Assembly (NCBI RefSeq): GCF_006538345.1
Contig: NZ_BJKL01000019.1
Coordinates: 1 to 36,463, forward strand
Reading direction: 5' to 3'
Length of the DNA stretch: 36,463 bases
Origin: Alteromonas sp. KUL49
GTDB lineage: Bacteria > Pseudomonadota > Gammaproteobacteria > Enterobacterales > Alteromonadaceae
Shown here: positions 24,998-32,883 of the stretch, in pieces
Numbering within the stretch: the stretch's first letter is position 1
Layout of the letters: every line of letters begins with the position of its first letter
The notes under the pieces: generated by a model
What the model was told of the DNA's origin: nothing
Database searches by the model: none
What the model saw: only the letters and a program-made list of their open reading frames with translations
Program-made: the position numbers and the translations under genes

Positions 24998-25264
24998 ATG
25001 GCATTTAGAAATGAGGACGACAAAAAAGCGTATTGGAAGGAGAACTTAACTCTTCTTGCCAAGCTTTTAGTCGTATGGTTCGTGGTGTCGTTCGGTGCGG
25101 GCATTCTGTTTGCTGATGCACTTAATAGCGTACAATTTTTTGGCTTTAAACTGGGCTTTTGGTTTGCACAACAAGGCTCTATTTATGTATTCGTTGCTCT
25201 GATTTTTGTCTACATGGCAAAAATGAATGCAATGGATAAACGTTACGGCGTAGACGAGGAGTAA
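24998..25264 (+). CDS. Sodium/substrate symporter small subunit (DUF4212)
   Basis: An 88-residue membrane protein with two hydrophobic helices (about 19-42, LLAKLLVVWFVVSFGAGILFA, and 60-78) joined by a loop with FGFKLGFWFAQQGSIYVFV. The acidic/basic N-terminus contains YWKENL. This is the DUF4212 family, which accompanies VC2705-type symporters and is considered their small subunit, much as YjcH precedes ActP in E. coli. The Shine-Dalgarno is TGAGGA, eight bases before ATG. The symporter starts four bases after its stop. Confidence 0.9.
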   Translation: MAFRNEDDKKAYWKENLTLLAKLLVVWFVVSFGAGILFADALNSVQFFGFKLGFWFAQQGSIYVFVALIFVYMAKMNAMDKRYGVDEE

Positions 25265-25268
25265 TACG

Positions 25269-26975
25269 ATGGATGTTCAATTATTAACGTTTATCATCGT
25301 TGGCGCTTCTTTTGCGCTGTACATTGCAATTGCTATTTGGGCTAGAGCTGGCTCAACAACAGACTTTTACGTAGCTGGTGGTGGTGTTCCACCTGTAATG
25401 AATGGTATGGCAACTGCGGCTGACTGGATGTCAGCGGCGTCTTTTATCTCCATGGCTGGTTTGATTTCTTTCATGGGATACGACGGTGCAGTTTACCTTA
25501 TGGGGTGGACGGGTGGATATGTTCTGCTGGCACTGTGTTTAGCCCCTTACTTGCGTAAGTTTGGTAAATTCACAGTCCCTGATTTTATTGGCGATCGCTA
25601 TTACTCTCAAACTGCACGTACAGTCGCTGTATTTTGTGCCATCTTTGTATGCTTTACTTACGTGGCAGGTCAAATGCGCGGTGTTGGCGTAGTATTTAGT
25701 CGCTTCCTTGAGGTTGATATTGTTGCCGGTGTTGTCATTGGTATGGTGATTGTATTCTTCTATACCGTGCTAGGTGGCATGAAAGGGATCACTTACACTC
25801 AAGTTGCACAGTACTGTGTACTCATTTTCGCGTACATTGTTCCAGCTGTCTTCATCTCAATCATGGTGACAGGTCACATCTTACCGCAAACCGGCTTCGG
25901 CGCTACGCTGTCAGATGGTTCGGGCATGTTTATGTTGCAGAAACTCGACAACCTATCCATAGAACTCGGGTTTAATGAGTACACTTCCGGTACTAAGAGT
26001 ACAATTGATGTGTTTTTCATTACTTTCGCACTAATGGTGGGTACAGCGGGCTTGCCACATGTCATCGTTCGCTTCTTTACCGTACCTAAGGTGCGTGACG
26101 CACGTAAGTCTGCTGGTTATGCATTAGCTTTTATCGCTATTTTGTATACCACAGCGCCTTCTCTTGCTGCTTTCGCTCGTGTGAACATGATCGAAACTAT
26201 CAATGGTCCAGAGATGACAGGTACTAGCTATGAGCAAGCGCCGTCATGGATCAAAAATTGGGAGCAAACTGGACTTATCCAATTTGATGATAAGAACGGC
26301 GATGGCATGATGTTCTACTCGGGTGATGAGCGAAACGAAATGAAAGTTGATCGTGACATCATGGTACTTGCTAACCCTGAAATTGCCAATCTTCCAGCTT
26401 GGGTAATTGCCTTGGTTGCGGCAGGTGGTGTGGCAGCTGCACTGTCAACATCGGCGGGCTTACTCTTGGTTATCTCGACCTCGGTGTCTCATGACCTTCT
26501 GAAACGTAACTTTATGCCGGATATCAGTGATAAAGCCGAGCTATTCTATGCCCGTCTAGCGGCAGGGGTAGCGATTGTTATTGCTGGCTACTTTGGGATT
26601 AATCCACCGGGCTTTGTGGCACAGGTCGTAGCATTTGCCTTCGGACTCGCGGCATCGAGTTTCTTCCCTGCGATTATCATGGGTATCTTTAGCAAGCGTA
26701 TGAATGATAAAGGCGCAGTATCAGGCATGATTGCCGGTTTGGTATTCACCGCGGCGTATATCATTTACTTTAAGTTTGTGAATCCAGCGGCGAATACGCC
26801 AGACAACTGGTGGTTCGGAATTTCGCCAGAAGGTATTGGTACTTTAGGTATGATGGTGAACTTCCTAGTTGCATTCGTTGTGTTCAAGATGACTGACGAA
26901 GCGCCTGCGGAAATTCAGGAGCTGGTTGAAAGCATCCGCTATCCGAAAGGTGCAGGAGAGGCATCTGCACACTAA
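25269..26975 (+). CDS. Na+/solute symporter, VC2705 family (probable acetate/monocarboxylate uptake)
   Basis: A 568-residue SLC5/SSS transporter with about 13 membrane segments. It opens with TDFYVAGGGVPPVMNGMATAADWMSAASF, the usual Na+-site/substrate region. MGWTGGYVLLALCLAPYLRKFGKFTVPDFIGDRYYS and GTAGLPHVIVRFFTVP follow. A hydrophilic insert (about 310-365, GPEMTGTSYEQAPS to RNEMKVDRDIMVLANPE) with an acidic DDKNGDGM stretch lies between helices. The Shine-Dalgarno GAGGAG is in the end of the small-subunit gene. Gene neighbourhood with crbS and the CrbR-type site points to acetate or another short carboxylate, but E. coli ActP is a different branch, so the substrate is an inference. Confidence 0.88.
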   Translation: MDVQLLTFIIVGASFALYIAIAIWARAGSTTDFYVAGGGVPPVMNGMATAADWMSAASFISMAGLISFMGYDGAVYLMGWTGGYVLLALCLAPYLRKFGKFTVPDFIGDRYYSQTARTVAVFCAIFVCFTYVAGQMRGVGVVFSRFLEVDIVAGVVIGMVIVFFYTVLGGMKGITYTQVAQYCVLIFAYIVPAVFISIMVTGHILPQTGFGATLSDGSGMFMLQKLDNLSIELGFNEYTSGTKSTIDVFFITFALMVGTAGLPHVIVRFFTVPKVRDARKSAGYALAFIAILYTTAPSLAAFARVNMIETINGPEMTGTSYEQAPSWIKNWEQTGLIQFDDKNGDGMMFYSGDERNEMKVDRDIMVLANPEIANLPAWVIALVAAGGVAAALSTSAGLLLVISTSVSHDLLKRNFMPDISDKAELFYARLAAGVAIVIAGYFGINPPGFVAQVVAFAFGLAASSFFPAIIMGIFSKRMNDKGAVSGMIAGLVFTAAYIIYFKFVNPAANTPDNWWFGISPEGIGTLGMMVNFLVAFVVFKMTDEAPAEIQELVESIRYPKGAGEASAH

Positions 26976-27007
26976 TCCGTTGCTGTTGAACAGCACGATG
27001 TGAATCC

Positions 27008-27045
27008 AGCCAGCCCATTTGTACGCAAATAGGGCTGGCTTTTTG
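27008..27045 (+). terminator. Intrinsic terminator inside the symporter operon
   Basis: AGCCAGCCC (27008-27016) pairs with GGGCTGGCT (27032-27040). Inside it ATTTG pairs with CAAAT around a TACG loop, giving a long, nearly continuous stem followed by TTTTTG. It lies 33 bases after the symporter stop, and the Shine-Dalgarno of the next gene follows at 27051. Expression of the downstream pair would need read-through or attenuation control. Confidence 0.8.
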
Positions 27046-27063
27046 TTTATAAGGAATAGCCCG

Positions 27064-28893
27064 ATGGCCGAAATTGCTCAACAAGTCAGGGATTTTCTTT
27101 CTGTTTCCGCCCCTTTTGACATGCTCTCGCCGACAGAGATCGAACACCTCGTTAAAGGTGCAGAGTTAATGTATCTCACTGAGGAGTGTGTTTCAGAACT
27201 CACTCACAATATTTCGGGTTTGTATTTGATTCAAAGCGGCCAATTTTCGGTCGTTGACAGTAACAAAGGAAGTCGCCATTTGAGCGAAGGCGATTATTTT
27301 GGCTATCCAGCTTTTCTTGACCGCACCGACTATTCGATAGACATAAAAGTCGACAATCCAGGGTTAGTTTACCGTTTCTCAGGTGATGCATTCACATTCT
27401 TACTCGAGAAAACGTCGGTCAGCCATTTTTTCAATGCGCTTCAGTCGAATAGTTTACAACATCAAATGTTGGAAGACTCTAACTCTATGTGGCTATACAG
27501 ACCGTTGAGAGAGGTTGTCAGTAAAGCGCCTGTGAGTATCTCCAAAGATACCACTATTCAGGATGCCGCCATTAAGATGACTGAGTATAGGGTATCTTCA
27601 CTGTTAATTACCGAAGACGAAAAGTTAGTTGGAATTGTAACTGATAGAGATTTACGCTCTCGTGTAGTGGCTGAGGCCCTTCCCTATACTGATGCAGTAT
27701 TCTCAGTGATGACGAATACACCTGCCAGTATTAGCGAAAATAAAACCATGTTTGATGCTATGGCGTTGATGAGCGAGAAAAACATTCATCATCTACCCGT
27801 GGTTAAACTGAATACCCAATTACCAACGGGGATGGTTACTGCGAGTGATATTGTTAGATTGCAGCGTAGTAACGTTCTTTTTATCATCGGTGAGCTCGCC
27901 AAAGCAGAGAGCTTATACAGCCTCGCGCGACTTTCTTGGCAACTGCCACATTATTTCTCCGCTCATGCCAAGCGAGTAGGGGACTTTGACATTGCGGGTA
28001 AGATTCTGTCCCAGGCAACAGATACAATGACTCGAAAGCTGATTGGATTTTTTCAAGAAGCTCATGGAAAAGCACCTATGTTGTTTGCTTGGCTGGTTTA
28101 TGGTTCACAGGCAAGAGAAGACCAAACCATGGGGTCGGATCAAGACAACGCCTTACTACTTGCTAGCGATCCTACTCCCGAACAGGCTGACTACTTCAAG
28201 GCGATGTCAGAGTATGTATGTCAGGGGCTAGCCAAATGCGGTATCAAACTCTGTGATGGTAATATTATGGCGAGCAATCCAGAGCTGAGGCTATCGTTGG
28301 AAAAAGCCGTAGAAGAAGCAAAACGCTGGGTTAATGCGCCCACAGGCGATGCTATTATGCACTTCAACATCTTCCTAGACGCGCGCTGTGCCGCAGGCGA
28401 CGTGAGTTTGTTCAAGCAACTCCAATCTAGAAGAGCGCCATTGTTAAAACAAAGCATGTTTTTAGCTGCATTGGCCAGACACACTAATTCAATTGCCGTA
28501 CCTCTATCCGTTTTCCAAAAGTTTGTTTTCGAGAAAGGAGCCAAACAAAAGGATGCTATAGATATCAAGGTGAGAGCTGTGGCACTAATCAACAATATTG
28601 CCCGCGTATATGCGTTGGCAAGCGGCATATCGGAACCAGGTACGTTGGCAAGATTAAAAAGCATCGATGCTGGTTCAGGACTATCGCAAAAAGATGCTAA
28701 AAACTTGGCTGATATTTGGGTGTTTATGAATCGTTTGCGTTGGCGGCATCAGTTATCTCAAAACGTCACAGATAACCTAGTTTCGATATCTGAACTGTCG
28801 TCTATTGAAAAGCATCAGCTTAAGGCTGCCTTTAAAGCGATCGACCGTGCTAAGCAGGCTATGGTGTTGCGGTTTTCAGGTGGTGTAGGGTGA
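27064..28893 (+). CDS. cNMP-binding/CBS/DUF294 putative nucleotidyltransferase
   Basis: A 609-residue cytosolic protein. It has a cyclic-nucleotide-binding-like beta barrel (about 15-130, GLYLIQSGQFSVV, LSEGDYFGYPAF). A CBS pair follows (about 150-205 with GIVTDRDLRSRV, and 215-268 with NIHHLPVV and GMVTASDI). A GlnD-like nucleotidyltransferase domain (about 295-430) carries Gly347-Ser348 and the metal-binding Asp359/Asp361 (GSDQDNALL), and the DUF294 C-terminal helical domain runs to the end. Such proteins sit beside symporters of this type and may nucleotidylate a partner in response to adenine nucleotides; no substrate is proven. The ATG at 27064 was chosen for AAGGAAT upstream; an in-frame TTG at 27019 lies inside the terminator. 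The stop overlaps the next gene (GTGA). Confidence 0.85.
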   Translation: MAEIAQQVRDFLSVSAPFDMLSPTEIEHLVKGAELMYLTEECVSELTHNISGLYLIQSGQFSVVDSNKGSRHLSEGDYFGYPAFLDRTDYSIDIKVDNPGLVYRFSGDAFTFLLEKTSVSHFFNALQSNSLQHQMLEDSNSMWLYRPLREVVSKAPVSISKDTTIQDAAIKMTEYRVSSLLITEDEKLVGIVTDRDLRSRVVAEALPYTDAVFSVMTNTPASISENKTMFDAMALMSEKNIHHLPVVKLNTQLPTGMVTASDIVRLQRSNVLFIIGELAKAESLYSLARLSWQLPHYFSAHAKRVGDFDIAGKILSQATDTMTRKLIGFFQEAHGKAPMLFAWLVYGSQAREDQTMGSDQDNALLLASDPTPEQADYFKAMSEYVCQGLAKCGIKLCDGNIMASNPELRLSLEKAVEEAKRWVNAPTGDAIMHFNIFLDARCAAGDVSLFKQLQSRRAPLLKQSMFLAALARHTNSIAVPLSVFQKFVFEKGAKQKDAIDIKVRAVALINNIARVYALASGISEPGTLARLKSIDAGSGLSQKDAKNLADIWVFMNRLRWRHQLSQNVTDNLVSISELSSIEKHQLKAAFKAIDRAKQAMVLRFSGGVG

Positions 28894-29567
28894 GCTTTTT
28901 TCGCGCAATCAGCACGTGGTTTAAGCCTGCTTTATCCAAGGAGATTGCTAAGCGTACGCTAGGAGAGTTCAAGTTTCTTGCAGCCGATCTAGAACTAACA
29001 TCTCTTGATGCTAGTGAAGCTCATATAACTTCAATAGGATGGGTCGAAGGGCGATTGAATTGCATCGACATCAGTTCATGTGAGTATGGCGTAATTCGTA
29101 CGCGTAAACCTCTAGGGCAAAGCCCGGTGATACATGGTCTGACTAATGAAACTGTTGACGATGGAGAATCTATCGAAGCTTATGCGAAAAAGCTGTCTGC
29201 TCTAACACTGGATTACATCTGGGTATTCCATAATGCTGCTCTTGACCTCAGCGTATTGGATAGGGCATACCAAAAACTTAGTTTAACCCCAGTAACGGTT
29301 GTTTATTTCGACACTTTGCAAATGGCGCTTTACGAGCTTAAAAAGCGACACCAAGTCGTTCCCAGTAATAGCGCCAGTTTGAGCGCTTGCATTGCACGAG
29401 CTAATTTACCGGATTTTCCTGCACATAATGCCTTAGATGATGCGTTCTCCACTTTACAGCTGTGTTACTGGCAGCTTTCAAATTTGGGAGCAAAGCCTGC
29501 CACTCAACTCAATGAATTACTGCATACAGGAGCAATTAAGGCGGTAACGTTAGGTAAAGCGAGCTAA
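28890..29567 (+). CDS. DEDDh 3'-5' exonuclease, DnaQ-like
   Basis: A 225-residue exonuclease-fold protein related to the epsilon proofreading subunit. The metal ligands are present: Asp33 and Glu35 (AADLELTSLD), Asp119 in VFHNAALDLSVL (with His114), and His179/Asp184 in AHNALDDAFSTLQL (the DEDDh pattern). Motif I reads DLELTSLD rather than the common DTETTGLD. It starts at GTG 28890 overlapping the DUF294 stop by four bases, so the two are translationally coupled. It is not the replicative epsilon (no clamp-binding motif recognised) and probably acts on a small nucleic acid or a nucleotide-modified product. The 3' end overlaps the convergent gene by four bases. Confidence 0.85.
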   Translation: MSFFRAISTWFKPALSKEIAKRTLGEFKFLAADLELTSLDASEAHITSIGWVEGRLNCIDISSCEYGVIRTRKPLGQSPVIHGLTNETVDDGESIEAYAKKLSALTLDYIWVFHNAALDLSVLDRAYQKLSLTPVTVVYFDTLQMALYELKKRHQVVPSNSASLSACIARANLPDFPAHNALDDAFSTLQLCYWQLSNLGAKPATQLNELLHTGAIKAVTLGKAS

Positions 29568-30505
29568 GCATCATTGGCGAGAGAAAATACTCGGTTTCTA
29601 CCCTGAGATTTCGCTTGATAGAGATTTTGATCGGCGAGTTGCAATATAGCGTCAATTGAAACATCTTGCTTAGGCAAACGGGTTGCTACGCCACCACTGA
29701 TTGTCACTCTGCCAAAAGAAGATAAATCGTGAGCAAGATTTAACTCATACACAGTGTTCGAAAGTCGCTGAGCTACCTCAGTAGCTCCAGCGAGTTCGGT
29801 ATTGGGAAGGAGTACGAGGAATTCTTCACCGCCAATCCTCACCAGTTTGTCCATTGGACGTTGAAGTGCTTTTTTTAAAGCAGCGCTGACACGCCATAAA
29901 CAATCGTCACCACTCATATGCCCATAGTGATCATTAAATTGTTTGAAATAATCGATATCAAATATGACTAGAGACAACGGAGTTGTATTTCTGTCACCTT
30001 CTTTAACGAGCCTTGGTAGAAAATCCTCTAGATAGTGGCGGTTATAAGCACCGGTAAGCCTGTCTAAATAGATTAACTTTTCCAGCAGATCATTCTTTAG
30101 TTTATGAGAGAGGTGTGACTTGACTCTGTTACGCAGGGTGCAGGAGTTCACCGGCTTTTCTACAAAATCAATGCAGCCAGAGTTCCAGCAGCGACTTTGC
30201 TCTTCATCAGTGACGGTTGCAGTAACAAACATGAAGGGTATGTGGGATTTATCCGGGTCAGCTAACAGCTTCTGTGCAGTTTTGTGCCCATCCAGTCCTG
30301 GCATTACTACATCAAGAAGAATGAGGTCTGGCTGGTGCTGATCACAGAACGCGAGTGCTTCCTCGCCAGAAGCTACGCCAACGACTTTTGCAATATCTTT
30401 AAGTAGTGTTTCTAAAACGAGTCGACTACTTATTTGGTCATCAACTATGAGTACCAAGCAATCTTTAAGTTTTCTCGATCCACTGTTATTTAAAAACACC
30501 AACAT
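29564..30505 (-). CDS. Response regulator with GGDEF output (diguanylate cyclase)
   Basis: A 313-residue PleD/WspR-like protein that makes cyclic di-GMP when phosphorylated. The receiver (about 15-130) has Asp22/Asp23, phosphoacceptor Asp65 (LILLDVVMPG), Thr95 and Lys117. The GGDEF domain (about 145-310) has the intact active site GGEEF (225-229), and the inhibitory I-site RPMD at 216-219 ends five residues before it, so product feedback is expected. DIDYFKQFNDHYGH is the metal-binding strand. No partner kinase lies next to it. The gene converges on the exonuclease with a four-base overlap. The ATG at 30505 has only a close GGAG, so the exact start is less certain. Confidence 0.92.
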   Translation of the reverse strand: MLVFLNNSGSRKLKDCLVLIVDDQISSRLVLETLLKDIAKVVGVASGEEALAFCDQHQPDLILLDVVMPGLDGHKTAQKLLADPDKSHIPFMFVTATVTDEEQSRCWNSGCIDFVEKPVNSCTLRNRVKSHLSHKLKNDLLEKLIYLDRLTGAYNRHYLEDFLPRLVKEGDRNTTPLSLVIFDIDYFKQFNDHYGHMSGDDCLWRVSAALKKALQRPMDKLVRIGGEEFLVLLPNTELAGATEVAQRLSNTVYELNLAHDLSSFGRVTISGGVATRLPKQDVSIDAILQLADQNLYQAKSQGRNRVFSLANDA

Positions 30506-30706
30506 CTCCGTCGTTCATTTAAGCGCTTTGTAGCTATCAATATTCCCAAAGTACTGATGGTTAGAATACTCTGCTATTAAGACAAGGTAAACCCTGTAAC
30601 TATAGTCGCTTTTATGCGACGAGTTGTAGGAATTTCAATGTAAAATAAATGTTAAATCTACTGCGGCGGCTATACTTTATACAAATTGTGATTGAGGGCA
30701 GTTATC

Positions 30707-31867
30707 ATGATGTATCGAATAGCTATAGTCGTTTCCAGTTTACTTTTGTTTTCCTGTGCGTCCACAGAGTCGCCCATTGCAAACCAACCATACCCCGCAC
30801 TGAATGACGAAAGGTTTCCCAGTTTTGAGTTGTTCCCTGTAGAGTCAGAACAAGAAATTTTTTACTTAGACGAACAAGCGCAAGATTTTGTGCAAAAGGC
30901 CTTAATAAGCAGTAACTCTTTAACTCCAGACTTGAATAAGCTTGTCGCCAATATTTTTGATTACTCAGAGATGGGGTTATTGTATAGAAATACTGCGAAT
31001 TCTGTGGCTAATACAACCTTCCACTCACGTGCCGCAAATTGCTTGTCTTTGTCCATCATGACCTATGCGATGGCTGACTATGCCGGATTTGAAGCAACAT
31101 TTTATGAAGTCGATATTCCTGAATATTGGACGAGAAGAGATGGATTTAGCTTGATTAATGGCCATGTAAATATGCGTATTGGCAATCGATTAGAGACGAA
31201 TATTGCAACTACTGCATCTCGTTCTATTGATGTAGATTTTGATCCACAAATGATACGACGTCATTTTCCTCGCAACAAAATTACGAAACAAGAAATCGTC
31301 ACTATGTTCTACAACAACAAGGGAGCCGATGCACTCATAGAGAATAGCTACACTCGAGCTTATAGTTACTTTAGAGAGGCGGCGTTATTATCGCCACACA
31401 TCCAACAAAGTTGGATTAATCTGGGCGTGCTATACCGTATGGTAGGAGATTATGAGGCGGCTGAAACCAGTTATCGCTATGCGCTTTCTCTGGATGATGA
31501 AAGCTTAACGGCGTGGGAAAACCTTTCAGTATTATATCGACGAACTGGGCGAGAACAGGAAGCCGACGAGATTCTTGCCAAAGTTGAATCTCGTCGAGTG
31601 TCGAACCCTTTTTACCACTTCATATTGGGTGAGCAAGCGCTAGATGACGGACGAATCGATGAGGCGCTTTCTCACTACCGAAAAGCTTACAAATTAGATA
31701 AAACTCGTCATGAGGTCCTATTTGGATTAGCGAAGGTGCATTACGAGTTAGGGGATGTACATACGGCTCAACGTTATATTAGAAAGGCGGAACAAGTTGC
31801 GCCAAGTAATCAAGATAGAGAGCGATACCAAAGCAAATTGTCTACTATAGTGAGTATGATTAATTAA
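30707..31867 (+). CDS. TPR-repeat lipoprotein with transglutaminase-like Cys/His region
   Basis: A 386-residue predicted lipoprotein with lipobox LFSC (Cys17). The first part (about 50-180) has RAANCLSLSIMTYAMADYAG (Cys112) and LINGHVNMRIG (His153), followed by acidic residues in SIDVDFDP. This arrangement resembles transglutaminase/papain-like cores of bacterial proteins, though activity is only inferred. From about 210 to 350 come at least three tetratricopeptide repeats (SWINLGVLYRMVGDYEAAE, AWENLSVLYRRTGREQEAD, YHFILGEQALDDGRIDEAL). The start ATG 30707 has GAGGG eight bases before; ATG 30710 is an alternative. A -10-like TATACT lies at 30671-30676. No partner gene is adjacent. Confidence 0.75.
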   Translation: MMYRIAIVVSSLLLFSCASTESPIANQPYPALNDERFPSFELFPVESEQEIFYLDEQAQDFVQKALISSNSLTPDLNKLVANIFDYSEMGLLYRNTANSVANTTFHSRAANCLSLSIMTYAMADYAGFEATFYEVDIPEYWTRRDGFSLINGHVNMRIGNRLETNIATTASRSIDVDFDPQMIRRHFPRNKITKQEIVTMFYNNKGADALIENSYTRAYSYFREAALLSPHIQQSWINLGVLYRMVGDYEAAETSYRYALSLDDESLTAWENLSVLYRRTGREQEADEILAKVESRRVSNPFYHFILGEQALDDGRIDEALSHYRKAYKLDKTRHEVLFGLAKVHYELGDVHTAQRYIRKAEQVAPSNQDRERYQSKLSTIVSMIN

Positions 31868-31893
31868 AAAGAGGGGCATAAGCCCCTCTTTTT
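31866..31893. terminator. Bidirectional intrinsic terminator
   Basis: AAAAAGAGGGGC (31866-31877), an ATAA loop and GCCCCTCTTTTT (31882-31893) form a perfect 12-base-pair stem with A and T tracts on both sides. It lies between two convergent genes, starting in the stop codon of the left one, and can serve both. Confidence 0.93.
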
Positions 31894-31896
31894 AAA

Positions 31897-32736
31897 TCAG
31901 ATTACGCCAAGTTCTTTAAGGCGCTCTTGAAGGTAAGTGCCTGCTGTATGTCGCTCTGACAGCTTAACATCTGGACGAGGGTGTAAGAACAAAGGCAATG
32001 AAATACGAGATTTCGTTACATCGGTACCCTCGGGGTTTATGACCCTATGTGTCGTAGAAGGGAAGTAGTGACCTGAGGCTTCTTGTAACATATCACCGAT
32101 GTTTACTATCAAATTACCAAAGTCACAAGGAACGTCTAACCAACTACCATCTTTAGCTTGCACCTGGAGACCAGGTTCGTTAGCCGCTGGTAGAATAGTG
32201 ATTAAGTTTATGTCTTCATGAGCGGCTGCGCGAATCGCGTCTAGCTCTTCATCGCCTTGCAGCGGTGGATAATGCAACACGCGTAACAGTGTTTGGTCAC
32301 TGTCTTTAATCATATTGCCCAATGGTTGGCTGTAATGCTTGCTAACATCTGCAGGAGAATGTGATTCAATCCAACCAAGAAGCTCTTTTGCCAGTGTATT
32401 CGCTTCGTTGTAATACTGGTCTAGCTGCGGTCGTAAGGCATCTGGGCATTGGCCCCATGGGTAGTAGTGGTAATACTCTTTGATGTCTTTTTTAGTAAAA
32501 CCTTTGGCTACTTCCGATACGCTTTGAGGGAAAAAGCCATCTTGCTTTCCCTTGTTGTAAAGAAAGTCTTGCTTTTCTTCGCTATCAAAAAAGCCTTGCC
32601 AGTTATCGTAGATAGACTGAACAAGTGACTGTTGGATTGGATGGTTCTTTAACACACCGAACCCAGTTTCCCTAAGCGATTGCACGAAGGCTTCTTGGGC
32701 ATTTTCGGCTGTATAGTCAACAGCAACTAATTGCAT
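31897..32736 (-). CDS. Fe(II)/2-oxoglutarate-dependent oxygenase, isopenicillin-N-synthase-like
   Basis: A 279-residue double-stranded beta-helix oxygenase. Iron ligands are visible as His173-x-Asp175 (AAHEDINLIT) and His230 (STTHRVINP). Arg244-x-Ser246 (SRISLPLF) is the 2-oxoglutarate-binding pair. The N-terminal DIOX_N part includes LRETGFGVLKNHPI. Relatives include ethylene-forming and gibberellin-type dioxygenases as well as bacterial proteins of unknown substrate, so only the reaction class is safe. A perfect -10 box TATAAT on the minus strand (32771-32766) lies 30 bases before the ATG. The nearby dyads at 32787-32825 overlap the expected -35 and may be an operator. Confidence 0.87.
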   Translation of the reverse strand: MQLVAVDYTAENAQEAFVQSLRETGFGVLKNHPIQQSLVQSIYDNWQGFFDSEEKQDFLYNKGKQDGFFPQSVSEVAKGFTKKDIKEYYHYYPWGQCPDALRPQLDQYYNEANTLAKELLGWIESHSPADVSKHYSQPLGNMIKDSDQTLLRVLHYPPLQGDEELDAIRAAAHEDINLITILPAANEPGLQVQAKDGSWLDVPCDFGNLIVNIGDMLQEASGHYFPSTTHRVINPEGTDVTKSRISLPLFLHPRPDVKLSERHTAGTYLQERLKELGVI

Positions 32737-32765
32737 AATAAAATCCCATAAATTTGAACAACAGC

Positions 32766-32771
32766 ATTATA
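32766..32771 (-). promoter_or_regulatory. -10 box of the oxygenase gene
   Basis: On the minus strand the sequence reads TATAAT, an exact consensus, about 30 bases before the oxygenase ATG. No good -35 lies 16-18 bases upstream; that place is occupied by the CCGAGA/TCTCGG dyad. Confidence 0.5.
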
Positions 32772-32786
32772 AAGGTAGACCCTTTG

Positions 32787-32825
32787 CCGAGAAAGTCTCG
32801 GTGATTGATTTGAATCAATCACCGA
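32787..32825. other. Two overlapping dyads between nupC and the oxygenase gene
   Basis: CCGAGA-AAG-TCTCGG (32787-32801) shares TCGG with a larger perfect dyad, TCGGTGATTGAT...ATCAATCACCGA (32798-32825, loop TTGA). The two stems are mutually exclusive as RNA. The large hairpin may end the udk-nupC transcript, though it has no T tract on the minus strand. The small dyad overlaps the oxygenase -35 region and could bind a regulator. Confidence 0.5.
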
Positions 32826-32883
32826 TTTATTAGTGAGTACTTTATTTAAAGTTGACCGAATAGTCTACTTTTTGAAGTATTAA

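Noticed and set aside
28221..28664. A 147-codon minus-strand frame inside the DUF294 gene.
   Set aside because: It is a shadow of the coding frame; the plus-strand protein has clear domains throughout.
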